A stretch of DNA of 64,000 nucleotides from Typhlomys cinereus (GCA_023101885.1 JALPQD010000241.1:2253001-2317000); one strand, 5' to 3'; shown: positions 45,801-57,262, counted from the first letter of the stretch. The notes: generated by a model from the letters alone, not told the origin. Numbers and translations are program-made.

Positions 45801-46576
45801 TTCAGCATCATGTTGTTAAGTTTCCAGGAGTTGGTGTATTTTCTGGTGTTTGTTGTATTGTGGATGTCCAGCTTTAGACCATGGTGGTCTGATAGGGCAC
45901 AGGTTAGAATTTCAAGTTTTTCGTATATGTATAGATTCATTTTGTGTCCCATTATGTGATCTATTTTGGAGAAAGTTCCATGTGCTGCTGAGAAAAATGT
46001 GTATTCTTTGATGTGTGGATGAAAAGTTCGATAGAGATCTGTAAGGTCCATTTCTTTAAGGGTTTGAGTAAGTTTCAAAATGTCTCTGTTAAGCTTTTGA
46101 CCTGTTGATCTATCCCATGTTGAGAGGGTGGTGTTGAAGTCCCCAAGAATTATTGTTTGGGGGTTGATTTCGTGCTTTAGACGCTGTAGGGTTTTCTTAA
46201 TAAATGTGAAGGGGCCTGTGCATATATGTTCATATATGTTCAGTATTGTGAAGTCTTCCTGGTGAATTGTACCTGTGACTAAAATGTAGTATCCATCTGT
46301 GTCTCTTATGATTTTCTTTGGATTGAAGTCCACTTTGTCCGAAAGCATAATTGCTACTCCTGCCTGTTTCCTGGTTCCATTAGCTTGCAAGATTTTGGAC
46401 CAGCCTTTCATTTTTAGGATGTGCCTATCTTTTGTGGTGAGATGAGTTTCCTGAAGGTAGCAGATTGTTGGATTGTGGTTTTTAATACAAGTTTGTAATC
46501 TATGTCTCTTAATCGGTGAGTTAATACCACTGACATTTAATGTTATAATGGAGAAATTATTTTTAATTCTGGACAT
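42877..46576 (-). pseudogene. L1 ORF2 remnant, multiply frameshifted
   Basis: The same protein as X's ORF2, now in at least five open pieces: 45470-46576 (endonuclease, 368 aa, keeps QETHL, DFNT and SDHHG), 45056-45469, 44346-45008 (reverse transcriptase, keeps FADDMILYL), 43687-44376 and 42877-43593 (C-terminal Cys/His region, CLRGYGERR where X has CWRGCGERG, so one Cys is lost). Small deletions occur near 45470 and 45070. The end is frameshifted at 42877 after WMS. Non-functional. Confidence 0.93.
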
Positions 46577-46633
46577 TTTTTATGTTTAGTGGATTTTGTA
46601 AGCGTATTGTTTGATATTTATGTTTTGGTGGTA

Positions 46634-47698
46634 TTATACTTTCCTTCTGTCCTCCTGGATACGCTTGCTCTTTTCTTCAAGCTTGAGTAGCATTTGTAGC
46701 ATTTTTTGAAGGCCTAGTTAGGTAGACATATATCCCTTCAAGTTGTCTTTGTGCTGGAAAACTTTTCTTTCTCCCTCAATCATGACAGATAGTTTTGCTG
46801 GATATATCAGTCTGGGTTGGCATTTTTGCTCATTTAATCCTTGAAGTACATCTCTCCAAGCTCTTCTTGCTTTTATTGTTTCCATTGAGTAGTCATTTGT
46901 TATTTTAATAGGTTTACCTTTAAAAGTGACTTGCTTTTTTTCTGTTGAAGCTCTCAGCACCTTTTCTTTGTCTTGAATATGGAGTGTTTTGACTTTTATT
47001 TGCCATGGAGATTTTCTAGTTTGGTCATATCTGTTTGGAGTGCGAGATGCCTCTTGTATTTGGATGGGCCTCTCATTCTTTAGTTGTGGGAAGTTTTCAT
47101 TTATGATGATTTGAAATATTTCCTCAAGTGTGGTATTTTGGGATTCTTGTTCTGGTATTCCATGAATGCGCATGTTAGGCTTCTTCAGGGTGTCCCATAT
47201 CTCTTGAATGTTCCTCTCCAGTATCTTTTTGGCTTTAACTATCCATTCCATTGAACTGGTTAATTCTCTCACTTTGTCTTCAAGATCTGAAATTCTATTT
47301 TCTGCCTCATTTGTTCTGCTGATAAGACTCTCTGTTGAGTTTTGGGTTGAAGATAACTTGTCTTTTATTTCAATTTTAAACTCTGCCTGAGACTGTTTTA
47401 ACTGCTCTATGCCTATTTTTGTTTCTTGAACTGTTTTTCTCAACTCCTCCAAGTGCCTGTTGTGTTCCTGTTCAAAGTGGTTGATTCGGTTGTTTAACTC
47501 TTCTCGGATTTCCTCTTTCATAGTATTAATCATGGTAATGATCATACTCTGAAAGTCGTTATGTTGGTTTTGGCTTTCTTGGCTATTTTCTGTGGATTTG
47601 TTCTGGTCAGAATCCATCATTATGGGGTTAATTCTTTCAGTGGGAGATTGGTCTTCTTGGGTTTTGTTTCTCATGGGTCTGCACTTTGACCTGGGCAT
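46634..47698 (-). pseudogene. L1 ORF1 remnant, premature TAA
   Basis: It starts MPRSKCRPM and keeps the coiled coil, NMRIHGIPE, ARRAWRDVL and YPAKLSV. After 326 codons a TAA (46718-46720) stands where X has a Lys codon (GYMST-stop versus GYMATKPG). The reading frame then continues about 28 more codons to the natural end near 46634, so only the extreme C-terminus is lost. It shows an Arg-to-other change in the NRYDQTRKSPWQ segment relative to X's STPRQ. Confidence 0.88.
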
Positions 47699-48403
47699 TG
47701 TTGTTTTGTTTCTTAGGACCTTTCAGTTTCTGTGTGTTTTTCACTGAACTGATTTAGTTGGCATTATTACCTTTGCCAGTTATTACTAGTGCTTGCCTTG
47801 GATTGGGTATGTTTGTCTATTGTTATTGTTATTTCCTAGATGAGGCTATTAGGCTGTTAGTACATCAGATAAGTCAGGTTAAGTAGACAGGGGGTGAATA
47901 TTAGTATGGTAGTGCACTTTTACGATTTAGTATCTTGGTGATATGTGAGGGTGAGTGGTGTACTCCCTGGAGTTGTATATGTTTTGGGGGTGGCTGTATG
48001 GAGGAGTTGATCTACAGCAATTGATACTAGAAAGGATCAGTAAGGTGAAAAAAAGGAGGTTAACTTATCTTTGGGCTGCATGTGAAGAATCTCTCCCACG
48101 TGATAGGATGACTGTAGAGGACTCCAGATATATGACCTTTGTCCCCCAGAGCTTTGCTTGAGTTTCCTTTGGACTCTATTGAATTCTGAGTAGCAGTGTG
48201 TCTTCCCTGGACCCCGTTCGTAGGTCCCCGGTGGGCCAGAGAGCCAGAGGGTCTGATGTTGATGGCAGAATTCTTCACCTGGGACCTGGGACTTGGCTTA
48301 GGGCCCACCCAAGCTCTAGGGATGGAGGAATGTGAGCAAGTCCTGTCTGGGACCTGGGTGGGGGGGCAGGGGTCACGGCGGTGGCGCAGGGGCGGTAGAA
48401 GGC
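47699..48403 (-). promoter_or_regulatory. L1 copy Y 5' UTR, unrelated to X's
   Basis: The first 60 bp next to ORF1 parallel copy X (TCACTGAACTGATTTAGTTGGC versus TCACTAAACTGAATTATTTGGC). Beyond 47762 similarity ends. Y has about 640 bp of mixed composition, turning G-rich at the outer end (48350-48400), with no tandem monomer visible. Confidence 0.75.
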
Positions 48404-48421
48404 CTAAAATAAGTTCTTTTT
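48404..48421. repeat. right TSD of the L1 pair
   Basis: An exact copy of 35173-35190, followed by AAAACATTC. Together they define the pre-insertion site. Confidence 0.85.
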
Positions 48422-50539
48422 AAAACATTCTTTGCTACTACTAAGTTGCCTTTTCTCGGGCACAGTGTTTTTTTTTTTCCTCAGAAAATGTCTAGTCCAA
48501 TAAAGTTAATTCTGATGTTATAAACTTTTTTAAATCACAGACACTTGTTTTTCAGAAATAACCTTCAGAATGCACTGAAAAAAGCATTAAAAACGTCTTC
48601 TCAAGAAACACATGCTTAGAAGCTGGCTCCTCTGGTCAATAACTTCTTGATCTCCCAAGAAGAGCCTAAAAATCATCCGCACTCCAGGAAGCAGGGCATG
48701 ATGGAAGGTATAATGATGCCCTAATCTGCACAAATACCCTGAAACAACACCCCCCCCCAAACAAGTGATTTCTCCTTTTCTCTTCTGTAAGCCCCACCAT
48801 GCCAACCGTTTGAGCAGACAGATCTGTTCTTACAACTCCTGGGCTTCTCACTGATCAACGATGCAGTAAAATCCATTTTTTTTTCAAAATACAGTTCCAC
48901 AGTGTGAGCCTCATCTGTACATGTCTTCTCAGGGCAGTTGAAGGCAGTGCCTCTGTGTGAGCCAGCAAAGGAGAGGGGTAGGAGAAGAAAAGATGGACTT
49001 TATCCCAAAGTCAAAAATGGAGGAAGATCTCCAAAGGTCTGAGAAGAAAGTGGAAAAGCAGGAAGACCCCTGTCACAGATGAATAGGCTTAACCTAGCCT
49101 TAGCTATGGGATCCTCTGGTAGGGAGTCGGGGGGATACTGTTTCCAAAAGGTAAGTCGGAACATTCATGAATTTTGATGAGATGCTAATCCCTCTGGTGG
49201 ATGGATCAGAAACACAGATTATCTTGAAGTACATGTTGCTGCAACAGGACTCAAACAATTTAGGGGTGAAAATCTGAAGGGGAGCCCAGTGGCAGAAATC
49301 AAGGAAGCTGGTGATATCATATCCGAGTCGAGAGCAGAAAGCTCCCCATTTGAATACTCTAGAGATTAATCAATGTGTGTGTGCTTGCCAATATGCAGCT
49401 AGCTCTCGCCATCTTTATGAATGAAGTACAGGACCATCTGCTTAGAGAAAAGTCCCACCCATCTTACACATAATGGATTGGGTCGCTCACATTAATTATG
49501 AAGTCAATACAATCCCTCACATACATTCCCAGAGGACACTCTTAATCTAATGAACACCTCTCAGGAGGACCCAGAGTCCTGAGTCCTATATATCAGGCTG
49601 ATAATTAATATTAACTATCATTACTCCAATGTCCTGAGATCAGAGAATATTCATAGATTGGGTAACTTTAAGTTGGCCTGCCATAGCCTCTAGGTGAAAG
49701 TGGGGCCAGAGAGGCAGTTGAGAGGAGTAAAAGGAATGGAGCTTGACAAGCCAAAGTGTAGGTGAGGTTGGGAAGTACACAGGGAGAAATGGCCCTACTT
49801 CAGTAGCTGCAGACAGGTCTCATCAACTGAGAATTATGCTGTAGTTTGATAGTTCTGACCCCGAGGCCAATGGGTGGATCATACACTGGACCTACCTCCC
49901 TGTCATTCAGGGCTATAAGGTTCATGAACTTTTTTAAGCTCCAGGTGTGTGCATGATGCCCACAGCTTATCCCACAATAGAGTGATTACTATGCAGGAGG
50001 TTTGAAAGCATAGAAATATGGTTGCATCTTATAATCTCAATGCACTTAGGACACACTCCCCACCTTAAAGCATTGACTACATCAGGGAGTACTATTTAGG
50101 GGATCTTGGGAGGGTGAAAGAATCTGCAGAGCAAAGAGAATGCAGAGCTATGTGTGGCCAGCAGAGACCCCAGGTATACAAAGAAGGAAAATGTCCACTA
50201 GGAAAGCAGCTCAGGTGAACCTGACTCTCTCCTGATGCTGGAAGTCACTATCTGTAAACACAGCTTCATATGTTTATAATACATATCAAGCAAAATATAA
50301 GATAGCAAAAGGTATCCAAGGAGAGCGAGGTGGAATTCAACTTTTGTAAGATTTCTTCACTATTTTGGAAGAGAGCAAATCTAAGGTAAATTTCTCTTAG
50401 GGTTACATATAAAATCTCTAGAATATTCAAATGATATAAAATATAAAATATAAAAAGGAAACTCAACAGTAGGTTGAGGAGATATGCTGAATATAATTTT
50501 CAAACTTGCAAGAAAGAATATCAGTGTATATAAATTCTT
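48422..50539. other. gene-free DNA
   Basis: About 2.1 kb of single-copy-looking sequence with no recognised exon, repeat or RNA gene. Confidence 0.4.
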
Positions 50540-51840
50540 TAAGGAAAGATAAATGAGAAATTATTTCTCAGCTCATTTTATGAGGCCAAAACAACCTCCG
50601 TATAAAACACTTTGCAGAGATATTGCAAGAAACTAACAAATGAACATAGATATAAAAGGTTATATGAAAATATAAAATATGTGAAAATATGAAATATAAA
50701 AGGTTAAATGAAATCAAATACAATGATGGTAAAAAGTTACTGTCTCATGAATTCACGAGACTTATTTGACAAATGGGAGGTTGGTTTAACATTTGAAAAT
50801 CAATTAATGTAATTCTCCATATCAAACAATTAAGAGGGGAAAAGCATGGTCATCTTTGGTGTAGATGCAAACACGTTGACAAAGTTCAGGATGCTCTTAT
50901 TATTATATATGTATTTGGGGGACAAACTCACAGAAGAAGAAGACATCTTTAATCTGACACAGTCTTAAAAAAGACAGCAAAGGGTAGCAGAATGTGCCAA
51001 CCTGGAAGCATGCCTCTTTGGCATAAAGATTATTTTGAGCCAAGGGCAGCTGGGAACAGGCTGTCTTCCCTTTCCCAAGCACAATATAAATTCACAAGTA
51101 TGATTCTCCTGTCCTTTCTACCATGAAGGACAAATATATTCATTAAATAGAGAGGACTTTAGACCCTTCTCAGCCTGGAGACAGAAACAGAGAAACCTAC
51201 CTCATCATCACTAACCAGCTTTATCTACCATTAGCCTCCCATACTCCTTTGCCTTCCCTTGTTAACCACTGACTCAAGACCCTTTGCATTTGTCATTTCT
51301 CTAAGAAGGTTTTGCTCATGGTGAAGACGTTGAGATTCTATTTCACCCATAAGAATCACTCATTCATTGACATTTCCCAAGTATTGACATTTGCTCAAGC
51401 ATATATAGGAAATACCCAGAAATTTCATTGCTTTTTCTTGTTAATCTGTGTTTTGTTATAGAACCCAACCTAGAAAAATAAAAGAACACTAATTTTTCTC
51501 AGATATACCTGTGAATAACATCATGCTTAATGATAAGATTTTTTTCCCTCTGAAGTTATGAATCAGACGTATCACCATGTTCACAATTTTTGACACTGGA
51601 AATCAATTCAAAACAAAAATTAATTTTATTTTTGTATGATAGTAATAAATAATAGAAAACGGCATTAGAGTACCATTTACAATAAAATGAAAAAAACAAA
51701 ATACTTAAATTAACACAGCAAAATGCATGTGAAACAGTGAAATCTACAAAATGTCATTCAAAATAAAGAGATGCTATGTAAAATGATTAGAAGAAAATGC
51801 AGCAATCAATTCTCACTAAACTGACCTACAGATTTAAGGC
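50540..51840 (+). mobile_element. ancient mammalian L1 ORF2 relic
   Basis: Scattered but collinear matches to L1 ORF2: AGCTCATTTTATGAGGCC (50572), a GTAGATGCAAACACGTTGAC block (50862, the [10 protein letters not shown] region), AACATCATGCTTAATG (51518), GTACCATTTACAATAAAATG (51671) and CTAAACTGACCTACAGATTT (51817). Internal deletions and foreign pieces intervene. Opposite strand to copies X and Y and far older. Confidence 0.6.
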
Positions 51841-51997
51841 ATATTCAGGGAATGAAAAATTTAGTATGGCTGGAGTCCAGGGGAAGAGAGGATAATGTGG
51901 GGGTTGCCATGATATATGTGGATCACTAAACAGAATGTGTTAAAAGAATTCCAGCTAGGGTCTGGTTTCGGGCAGGAATGCATAAAGTTCTGATTTA

Positions 51998-52463
51998 TTT
52001 ATTTATTTTTTGAGATTTTTTTATTTATAGTGTATTTTTTTTCCACTCACACAAACTTGATAGGTACCCCATTCCCCTCTCTGCCTCCACCCCTCCCTTT
52101 CTCCCAGTCGCCCCACCCCCCATTCCTGGAGCATCCTTTACTTGCATGTCAAACTTCCCTCTGGGTCCTCCTCTCTGATGAGGTGTAAGGACTCAGTAAC
52201 ATTGCCTAGAGCTTTTTCTTGTGATTCCCCTTTGGTATAGGAACACTATTGTGACTGTTAATCCGTTGTCTCTAAGGATACTAGTGCCCGTTGATCCATG
52301 CTAGACTTTGGAGGGTCAATAATATGTTGGTCATTGCGTAGGTCATGCAAAATCCTTTTATGATTATTTCGGCCCTAACTTGTGTGGAGTATCTTGCATA
52401 TCGTTGCTCCTCGCCATCTTTAGGCTCTTACGATTTTACCGCCCCCTCTTCCGCAAATTTCCC
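51998..52463 (-). mobile_element. 5'-truncated L1 3' UTR
   Basis: T-rich start, CCACTCACACAAACTTGATAGG, C-rich tract and 3' UTR to CTTCCGCAAATTTCC. TSD TGCATAAAGTTCTGATTTA at 51979-51997 and TGCATAAAGCTCTGATTTA at 52464-52482 (19 bp, one mismatch). Confidence 0.93.
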
Positions 52464-52497
52464 TGCATAAAGCTCTGATTTAAAAATTTCAAGAATG

Positions 52498-52722
52498 GGC
52501 GCTAGAGAGGTGGCTCAGGGGTTAAGCCTCTGCCTTGCAGGCGGAAGGCCCTGAGTTCGGATCCTAGACCTCACGTATAGACGCCGGGCGGAGGCGGGGC
52601 GGCCTGCGTTTCTGGTCCTGGTAGGGCGGAGCCTGTGAATCCCGGGGCAGAGTAAACAAGGAGGTGGAGGCGGTCCATGGTGGTTCCGGAATTCGTCCGT
52701 GGTTCTACACACACACACACAC

Positions 52723-52757
<35 letters not shown>

Positions 52758-52775
52758 CACGCATAATTGAATAAA
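52498..52775 (+). mobile_element. DIP-like SINE, subfamily A
   Basis: GGCGCTAGAGAGGTGGCTCA head, GAGTTCGGATCC B box, GC-rich body, (CA)n with ATAC interruptions at 52709-52760 and a CATAATTGAATAAAAA tail. TSD AAAAATTTCAAGAATG at 52482-52497 and 52776-52791, beginning at the last base of the previous L1's right TSD. Confidence 0.93.
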
Positions 52776-52791
52776 AAAAATTTCAAGAATG

Positions 52792-53589
52792 CTTGGGCAA
52801 GGAGGATTGGGAGTTGGGAGTACTGCCCTATAGCCCTGTAGCTGGAGAAGGAGGTAGAAGCCATGACCTTGGAATAGCGAAGTGCTGGGTGGGAAAGAGG
52901 GAGGTTCCTCAGGGCTCCCTTCCATCACTGCTAGATTAGGGAAGGAGATGAGGCATCTGCAATATTGTTCTAGTGCAGCTTAGAATTTCCAGTGCTAGTT
53001 TGCTATTCTTTATCTTCTAGAAAAGAGTTTTAAGATGTGTTTCCTTGTTGACTGAGCTATGACCGTCATTTGCTGAGCCTTGATGTGAATGGATTGGGGT
53101 GGGGAGTTGGAAGGTGGGAAACAGCTGGAGCGACTGTCCAATGTATGCAGCTTCGTGCCCCCCCCCCCCGCCCCGCTCCTCCTCACTCCCCGGACCAAAC
53201 TGGTTTCTTTCAGTTCTAAGGAGTTAACAAGAGATTTCACAGCATCCACCAATTCAGGTACTTTGAGGATGGTATAATACGAGAATCCCCTTGCTCGGGA
53301 ACAGGAACTTGAACCTTGTCCTAGGAACTAACCTAGTTTGGAGTTGGGGCGAGGATTTAAACCAAAACCTCCCCACTGCCACAGATGGGGTGGTGGAGAC
53401 TGCGGGTGATAACAATCCTTTGGAGTAAGAAGTTTTCAGATTTGTCCGTCTGCAAATCCAGAGAGCCCAGCGGGAGGGCTGAGGTGGGGAGTATCCTCCC
53501 CTCAGATCTACCTTAAATTCCTTGCTTCTAACGAGGGGATTTAGACTCAGAACTGCTTGCTAGGAAATGCAATCCCAGGCGGCTTAGAA
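52792..53589. other. single-copy DNA upstream of the CpG block
   Basis: No coding exon seen. A C-run (53158-53169) and AGTTCTAAGGAGTTAAC lie here. Upstream promoter-flank status is only a guess from position. Confidence 0.35.
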
Positions 53590-53897
53590 AGTGATCCTGC
53601 CGAGTGGGGGACCCAGGAGCCTACCGCCAGGGTGTTGCGCGGGGCGGGGGCGCGCTCGGTGCTGCGCGCTGCGCCTGGGCAAGTGGCGGCGGCTGCGTGG
53701 GCGCGGCGATGCAGGTGTGGCACTCGGCTGCGCCTGGCTCTGCTGAGATCGCTGCAGCTTCGCGGTAGTCGGAGCTGCCCGGGAGGATCCTGCGGATTTC
53801 CCACTCAGGTAGGGCACGGCGATCCTCGCAGCAATGCGTGCAAACCTGGCCGGGACGCAGAGTCCGCGCGCACCGGGGCTCCCCAGGCCTGCCGGGG

Positions 53898-53900
<3 letters not shown>
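53590..53900 (+). promoter_or_regulatory. CpG-rich block, candidate TATA-less promoter
   Basis: Dense CpG and GC (for example TGTTGCGCGGGGCGGGGGCG at 53633-53652, with a GC-box/Sp-type GGGGCGGGG), with no TATA box in view. It is the only CpG-dense host segment in 64 kb (the other, 41430-41766, is L1). Direction is uncertain. Plus is chosen because of a possible splice donor at 53809. Confidence 0.5.
53640..53808 (+). other. possible non-coding first exon ending at a splice donor
   Basis: Within the CpG block, CCCACTCAG/GTAGGGC at 53801-53815 is a good donor (CAG/GTAGGG). The start is only a guess from the GC-box position. The frames here carry no recognisable protein, so this would be 5' UTR of a gene lying beyond the window or of a lncRNA. 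Confidence 0.25.

Positions 53901-53951
<51 letters not shown>
53899..53951. repeat. (CA)n microsatellite beside the CpG block
   Basis: About 26 uninterrupted CA units, 90 bp downstream of the putative donor. Not SINE-derived as far as I can see, since no SINE body adjoins it. Confidence 0.95.
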
Positions 53952-53954
<3 letters not shown>

Positions 53955-55679
53955 CCGTGGGGGTGCTATTGATAGGTAAAGCCCAAGACAGGAGAATCTC
54001 AGAAAAAGAGCAGGGGAAAAGCAAGCGCTTGCTGCTGCCCGGGGCTGCGCGCTTCAGAACGTGGCCTTCCCCGGGGCTGTGTATGTGAAATAGTGCAAAC
54101 TATTAGCGCCGTGAATAGTTTGGTAACTTGGGCTACTGACATGAACAGCTCCGTTTCCTTCTGCTTCCGGACCTCTACTGTTACTTTCAATCCTGCTCTT
54201 TACAGACGGGTTTTGTTGTTGTTGGTTTGTTTATAAAGAACAGATTAAAAACATGCCCACACCTGCTGGGTCTGGGCTGGGGTTCGTGAGGGTGTTTGTG
54301 TGTGTGTGGAAGGCGCCCTCGGCGGGCGTGGGAGCCGTTTCTTAGGGACCTAGCCGATTTGTTTATGGATGGGTTTTAGCGCGAGATAAAGAACATGATT
54401 AGTTTTGCAGGGATGAGTGGGCAAATGCGTTTGGCTGGGGAGGAGCGAGCCGGGCGCTGCTGTTTCTTCCGCAGAGGGACGGTAGATGCTTCTGCTGTCC
54501 GGGGTGCAACAAAGCTCCCCGAACACTGTCTTTTATCCAGTAATCGCGGATGCAAACCAGCTCTGTTTAGAGGTAACTTAACATTGGTGTGTTGGGCTCT
54601 AATAAGAACATCCAGGGTAAGGAGGGGTGGGGCGCTGAGAGATGCCTACCAGTTATTAGGAAGGCGAATGTGGGTGGCCCTGGGCTTCAGGGAATGGCAG
54701 GTGAGGGATGAGAGTGTGTGGGTGGGAAGAGAGCTGGGCATTGCAGCTGGCTCAGGGGTCTCTTCTGTGCTTTCCAGAGGTGACTTGTTCTGCTTGCTCT
54801 GGATGCCTCCATGCGGTAAGGTTCTCTCCGCACCTTCCCTGAGTCAGCAAATGCTCAGTAAGTCCTAGAGATAAGGCTGAGTTTTAGAGATGCCGGCGTG
54901 ATGCTAAAGTCCCGGCATCCCGCAAGCTCGAATCAAGTGGGGGAGACACACCTGTAGAAACCAGCTGTGACCTGTTTAGAACGTGCGATCAGAGAGAAGG
55001 GAATTGATTTAAAAGGATGCTCCCACCCACCATGGGTCTTAGCCGGGACAGGTTTGTTTCTGAGTCTGTGGCTCTGTGAGTGATCCCCATCCCTGTCCCA
55101 CTCCGGGGTCCTCACCACCAGTCCTGGAAAGGCAGGTTTTACAAGGTAGTAAGAGCTGTGTTTGCAGAAGATGACCAAGACCCAAGTTGACCAAGGGTCA
55201 ACATGGAGGGAACCCCGCAGACCCAGGTCAGGCCTTTTATTTTTCAGCTAATAAAGGCTTTCCCTACATTCCAGGGCTGTGGAGGTTTGAAATAGCACTT
55301 CACAAAGCTCATGTCTCTGGAACGTTCTGAGGGTATTTCAGAGCAGATTGCTTTCTGCCTTTTCCTCCTCCCAAGTCTCTGGCTGGGTCTGTTTGTGTCC
55401 CAGCTCAGTTCAGAGGGACAACTCTGACCCAATTTGTCCATCCATGCCAAGCATAAAAGAAAGCTGAAGTGGTCACCACAATCTGTTCTGAAAGGTGAAT
55501 ATCCAGCCTCAGGGTTGGCTCTTCTGGAACAGAAGCTACAGGGGGTGATAAAAAAAAATGATAGTCTAAAGTACTCTTGGATCAATCCTGTTGTCAGTGG
55601 TGTGTGTTGCATGCGCTTTGTAATCCAAACCCTCAGTAAGCAGCCTGGCACAGCAGGGCAGGGAGCGTGGGCTTGGACA
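53952..55679. other. gene-free DNA downstream of the CpG block
   Basis: Moderately GC-rich to about 54900. The 157-codon frame at 54395-54868 has no domain or codon signature. Could be first intron. Confidence 0.4.
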
Positions 55680-55800
55680 CTCAAACAGAGATGGTGCTGG
55701 TCTTGGACAACTTACTGAGCTTGTCTTTGTGCTTTGGTTTCCTGATCTGTAAAATGGAGACAGTAGGGCTGTTAACATAATTATGTAACACACACTTAAA
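55680..55800 (+). mobile_element. MIR SINE relic
   Basis: GGACAACTTACTGAGCTTGTC..TTTGGTTTCCTGATCTGTAA..AATGGAGACAGTAGG is the MIR core. Confidence 0.7.
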
Positions 55801-55864
55801 AATAGTTGTTCACCGTCAAAATGTTGTCAAATATGAATTGTCTAACACAAATTCACTGCCTAAG

Positions 55865-56280
55865 GGATAGAGGTTCATTCATTGAGTTCCTACTGTGCGC
55901 CAAGTACCACTCAATATGTGGGGAGTACAGGATTGAACAAAGCTGTATTTTTTGTGTGTGTGTATGTGTTAATTTACAATAGATAAGTAACTGCATAATC
56001 TATCAGTTGAGGAGACATCGTAATAGATAAAAATAAAGCAAGTCCAGGTCATTAGAGAGTGCTACCAGGTCATGAAGGAGCTTGCTACTATTAATTAATT
56101 GATTGATTAATTGATTAATTTATACATAATTCGATCAGGGAGGGTTTTACTGATAAGGGCATTTGATCAGTCCCAGGGAAGGTGAGGGAGGAAGCCAGGT
56201 AGAGGAACAGCATATGCCAAAGCCTGAGACAGGAGAGAGGTATGTTTATAGGAGATGGGTCTTATTTAGCAAATGGACCA
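55865..56280. mobile_element. L2-like ancient LINE relic
   Basis: TTCATTGAGTTCCTACTGTG..CGCCAAGTACC and later GAGGGAGGAAGCCAGGTAG..ATGCCAAAGCCTGAGACAGG are phrases typical of mammal-wide L2-class repeats. Includes a TTAATTGATTGATTAATTGA patch at 56093-56122. Confidence 0.45.
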
Positions 56281-57262
56281 TTTAGCAAATGGTCCAGGTG
56301 TTATTCTTTCTGGCTATTTATTATTGTTTTCTTTTGGACAAGACTTCCTATGGTCATGGGAAAGTGTTAGGATCATCTGGAAAAACACTGACCTTCAGTG
56401 TACCATGAGATGCATTTGCATATGCTGGCAAATTTAGTTGGGGCTTCCCTCCAAGGATTTATTATAAAGATCACAGCTTGGTGCTCTGCCATTCTGAGCC
56501 CTTCTGAGAAAGCAGCATTTTGGAACCCCAGAGCTCCAGTGGCACCCCTCAGTGCAGTGTGGCTATTGCAGTGTGTTTCATGTGCAGTATAAATAGGGTT
56601 GATGGTTGAGAACCATCTGTGAAATAGAATGTGTGGAGCTTGGGTGAAAGTCAGGGTGTCTGGCTGGCCATCACCCAAGTCACCTCAGGAGGGAACATTG
56701 ATTTCTGTGTGTTTCTCCCATCCAAGGTTTGCTTTTAGTTTTGCTGCCTCAGAAACCTGATCTGTCTCTCTGGACTACATCACAATGGCTTCGTTTACCT
56801 TCATGTGAGGTTATTGATCTCCCATAGAGGGGAAGAGACACTGTCCTCTGTGGCTAATATGTGTAACTCCTGCAGACCCCTATCATGACTTGGGACCTGC
56901 AGGGAGCAAAGCTGCTTGAACATACACCCGAGAACTGAACACATATGTTAGGGCTGGTCTTGGCAAGGATACTGCCGAATGGTCCACCCACGAGCTCTGA
57001 CCTTAAACAACCAGCATTTATTATTTTCTCCCATGCCTATAGCATGGCTGAGATCTGCAGATATGAGCTGAGCTGAGCTCAGTACCAGCTATTGAAACTC
57101 GAGCCTGCTGATGGGGCGTCTGAAGGCAGGCCGCTTGCTGTGGGATGACTGGAGTGGGTATGCCCATGGCTTTTCTCACCCATCTGATCCCTCAGCATCC
57201 CCCAGGCTCTATGACATACCCACATGGCAGTTTCCAGGAGCAAGAGAAACTGGAAGCACATA
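56281..57262. other. gene-free DNA
   Basis: Nothing recognised. A short GAGCTGAGCTGAGCTC patch at 57066-57081. Confidence 0.4.

Larger units (their letters stand above)
41783..48403 (-). mobile_element. L1 copy Y: near full-length, decayed
   Basis: Minus-strand LINE-1 of about 6.6 kb: T-run 41773-41782, terminal box GCTCATACAAACTTAGTAGG, 3' UTR to about 42876, ORF2 remnants 42877-46576, ORF1 remnant 46634-47698 and 5' UTR 47699-48403. Its TSD CTAAAATAAGTTCTTTTT now lies at 35173-35190 and 48404-48421 because copy X later landed in its left junction. Multiple frameshifts and stops make it non-functional and older than X. Confidence 0.92.

Noticed and set aside
1956..52463. Repeated MAVNPLPPRI/MTVNPLPLRI-type frames as a gene family
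   Set aside because: They are the same short chance frame in each L1 3' UTR copy, which is non-coding.
53557..54024. 140-146 aa frames on both strands of the CpG block
   Set aside because: GC-rich DNA has few stop codons and both strands are open. There is no domain, and each runs into the CA repeat.
54395..54868. 157-aa plus-strand frame
   Set aside because: No recognisable domain, no start context or splice evidence. Length is plausible by chance at this base composition.
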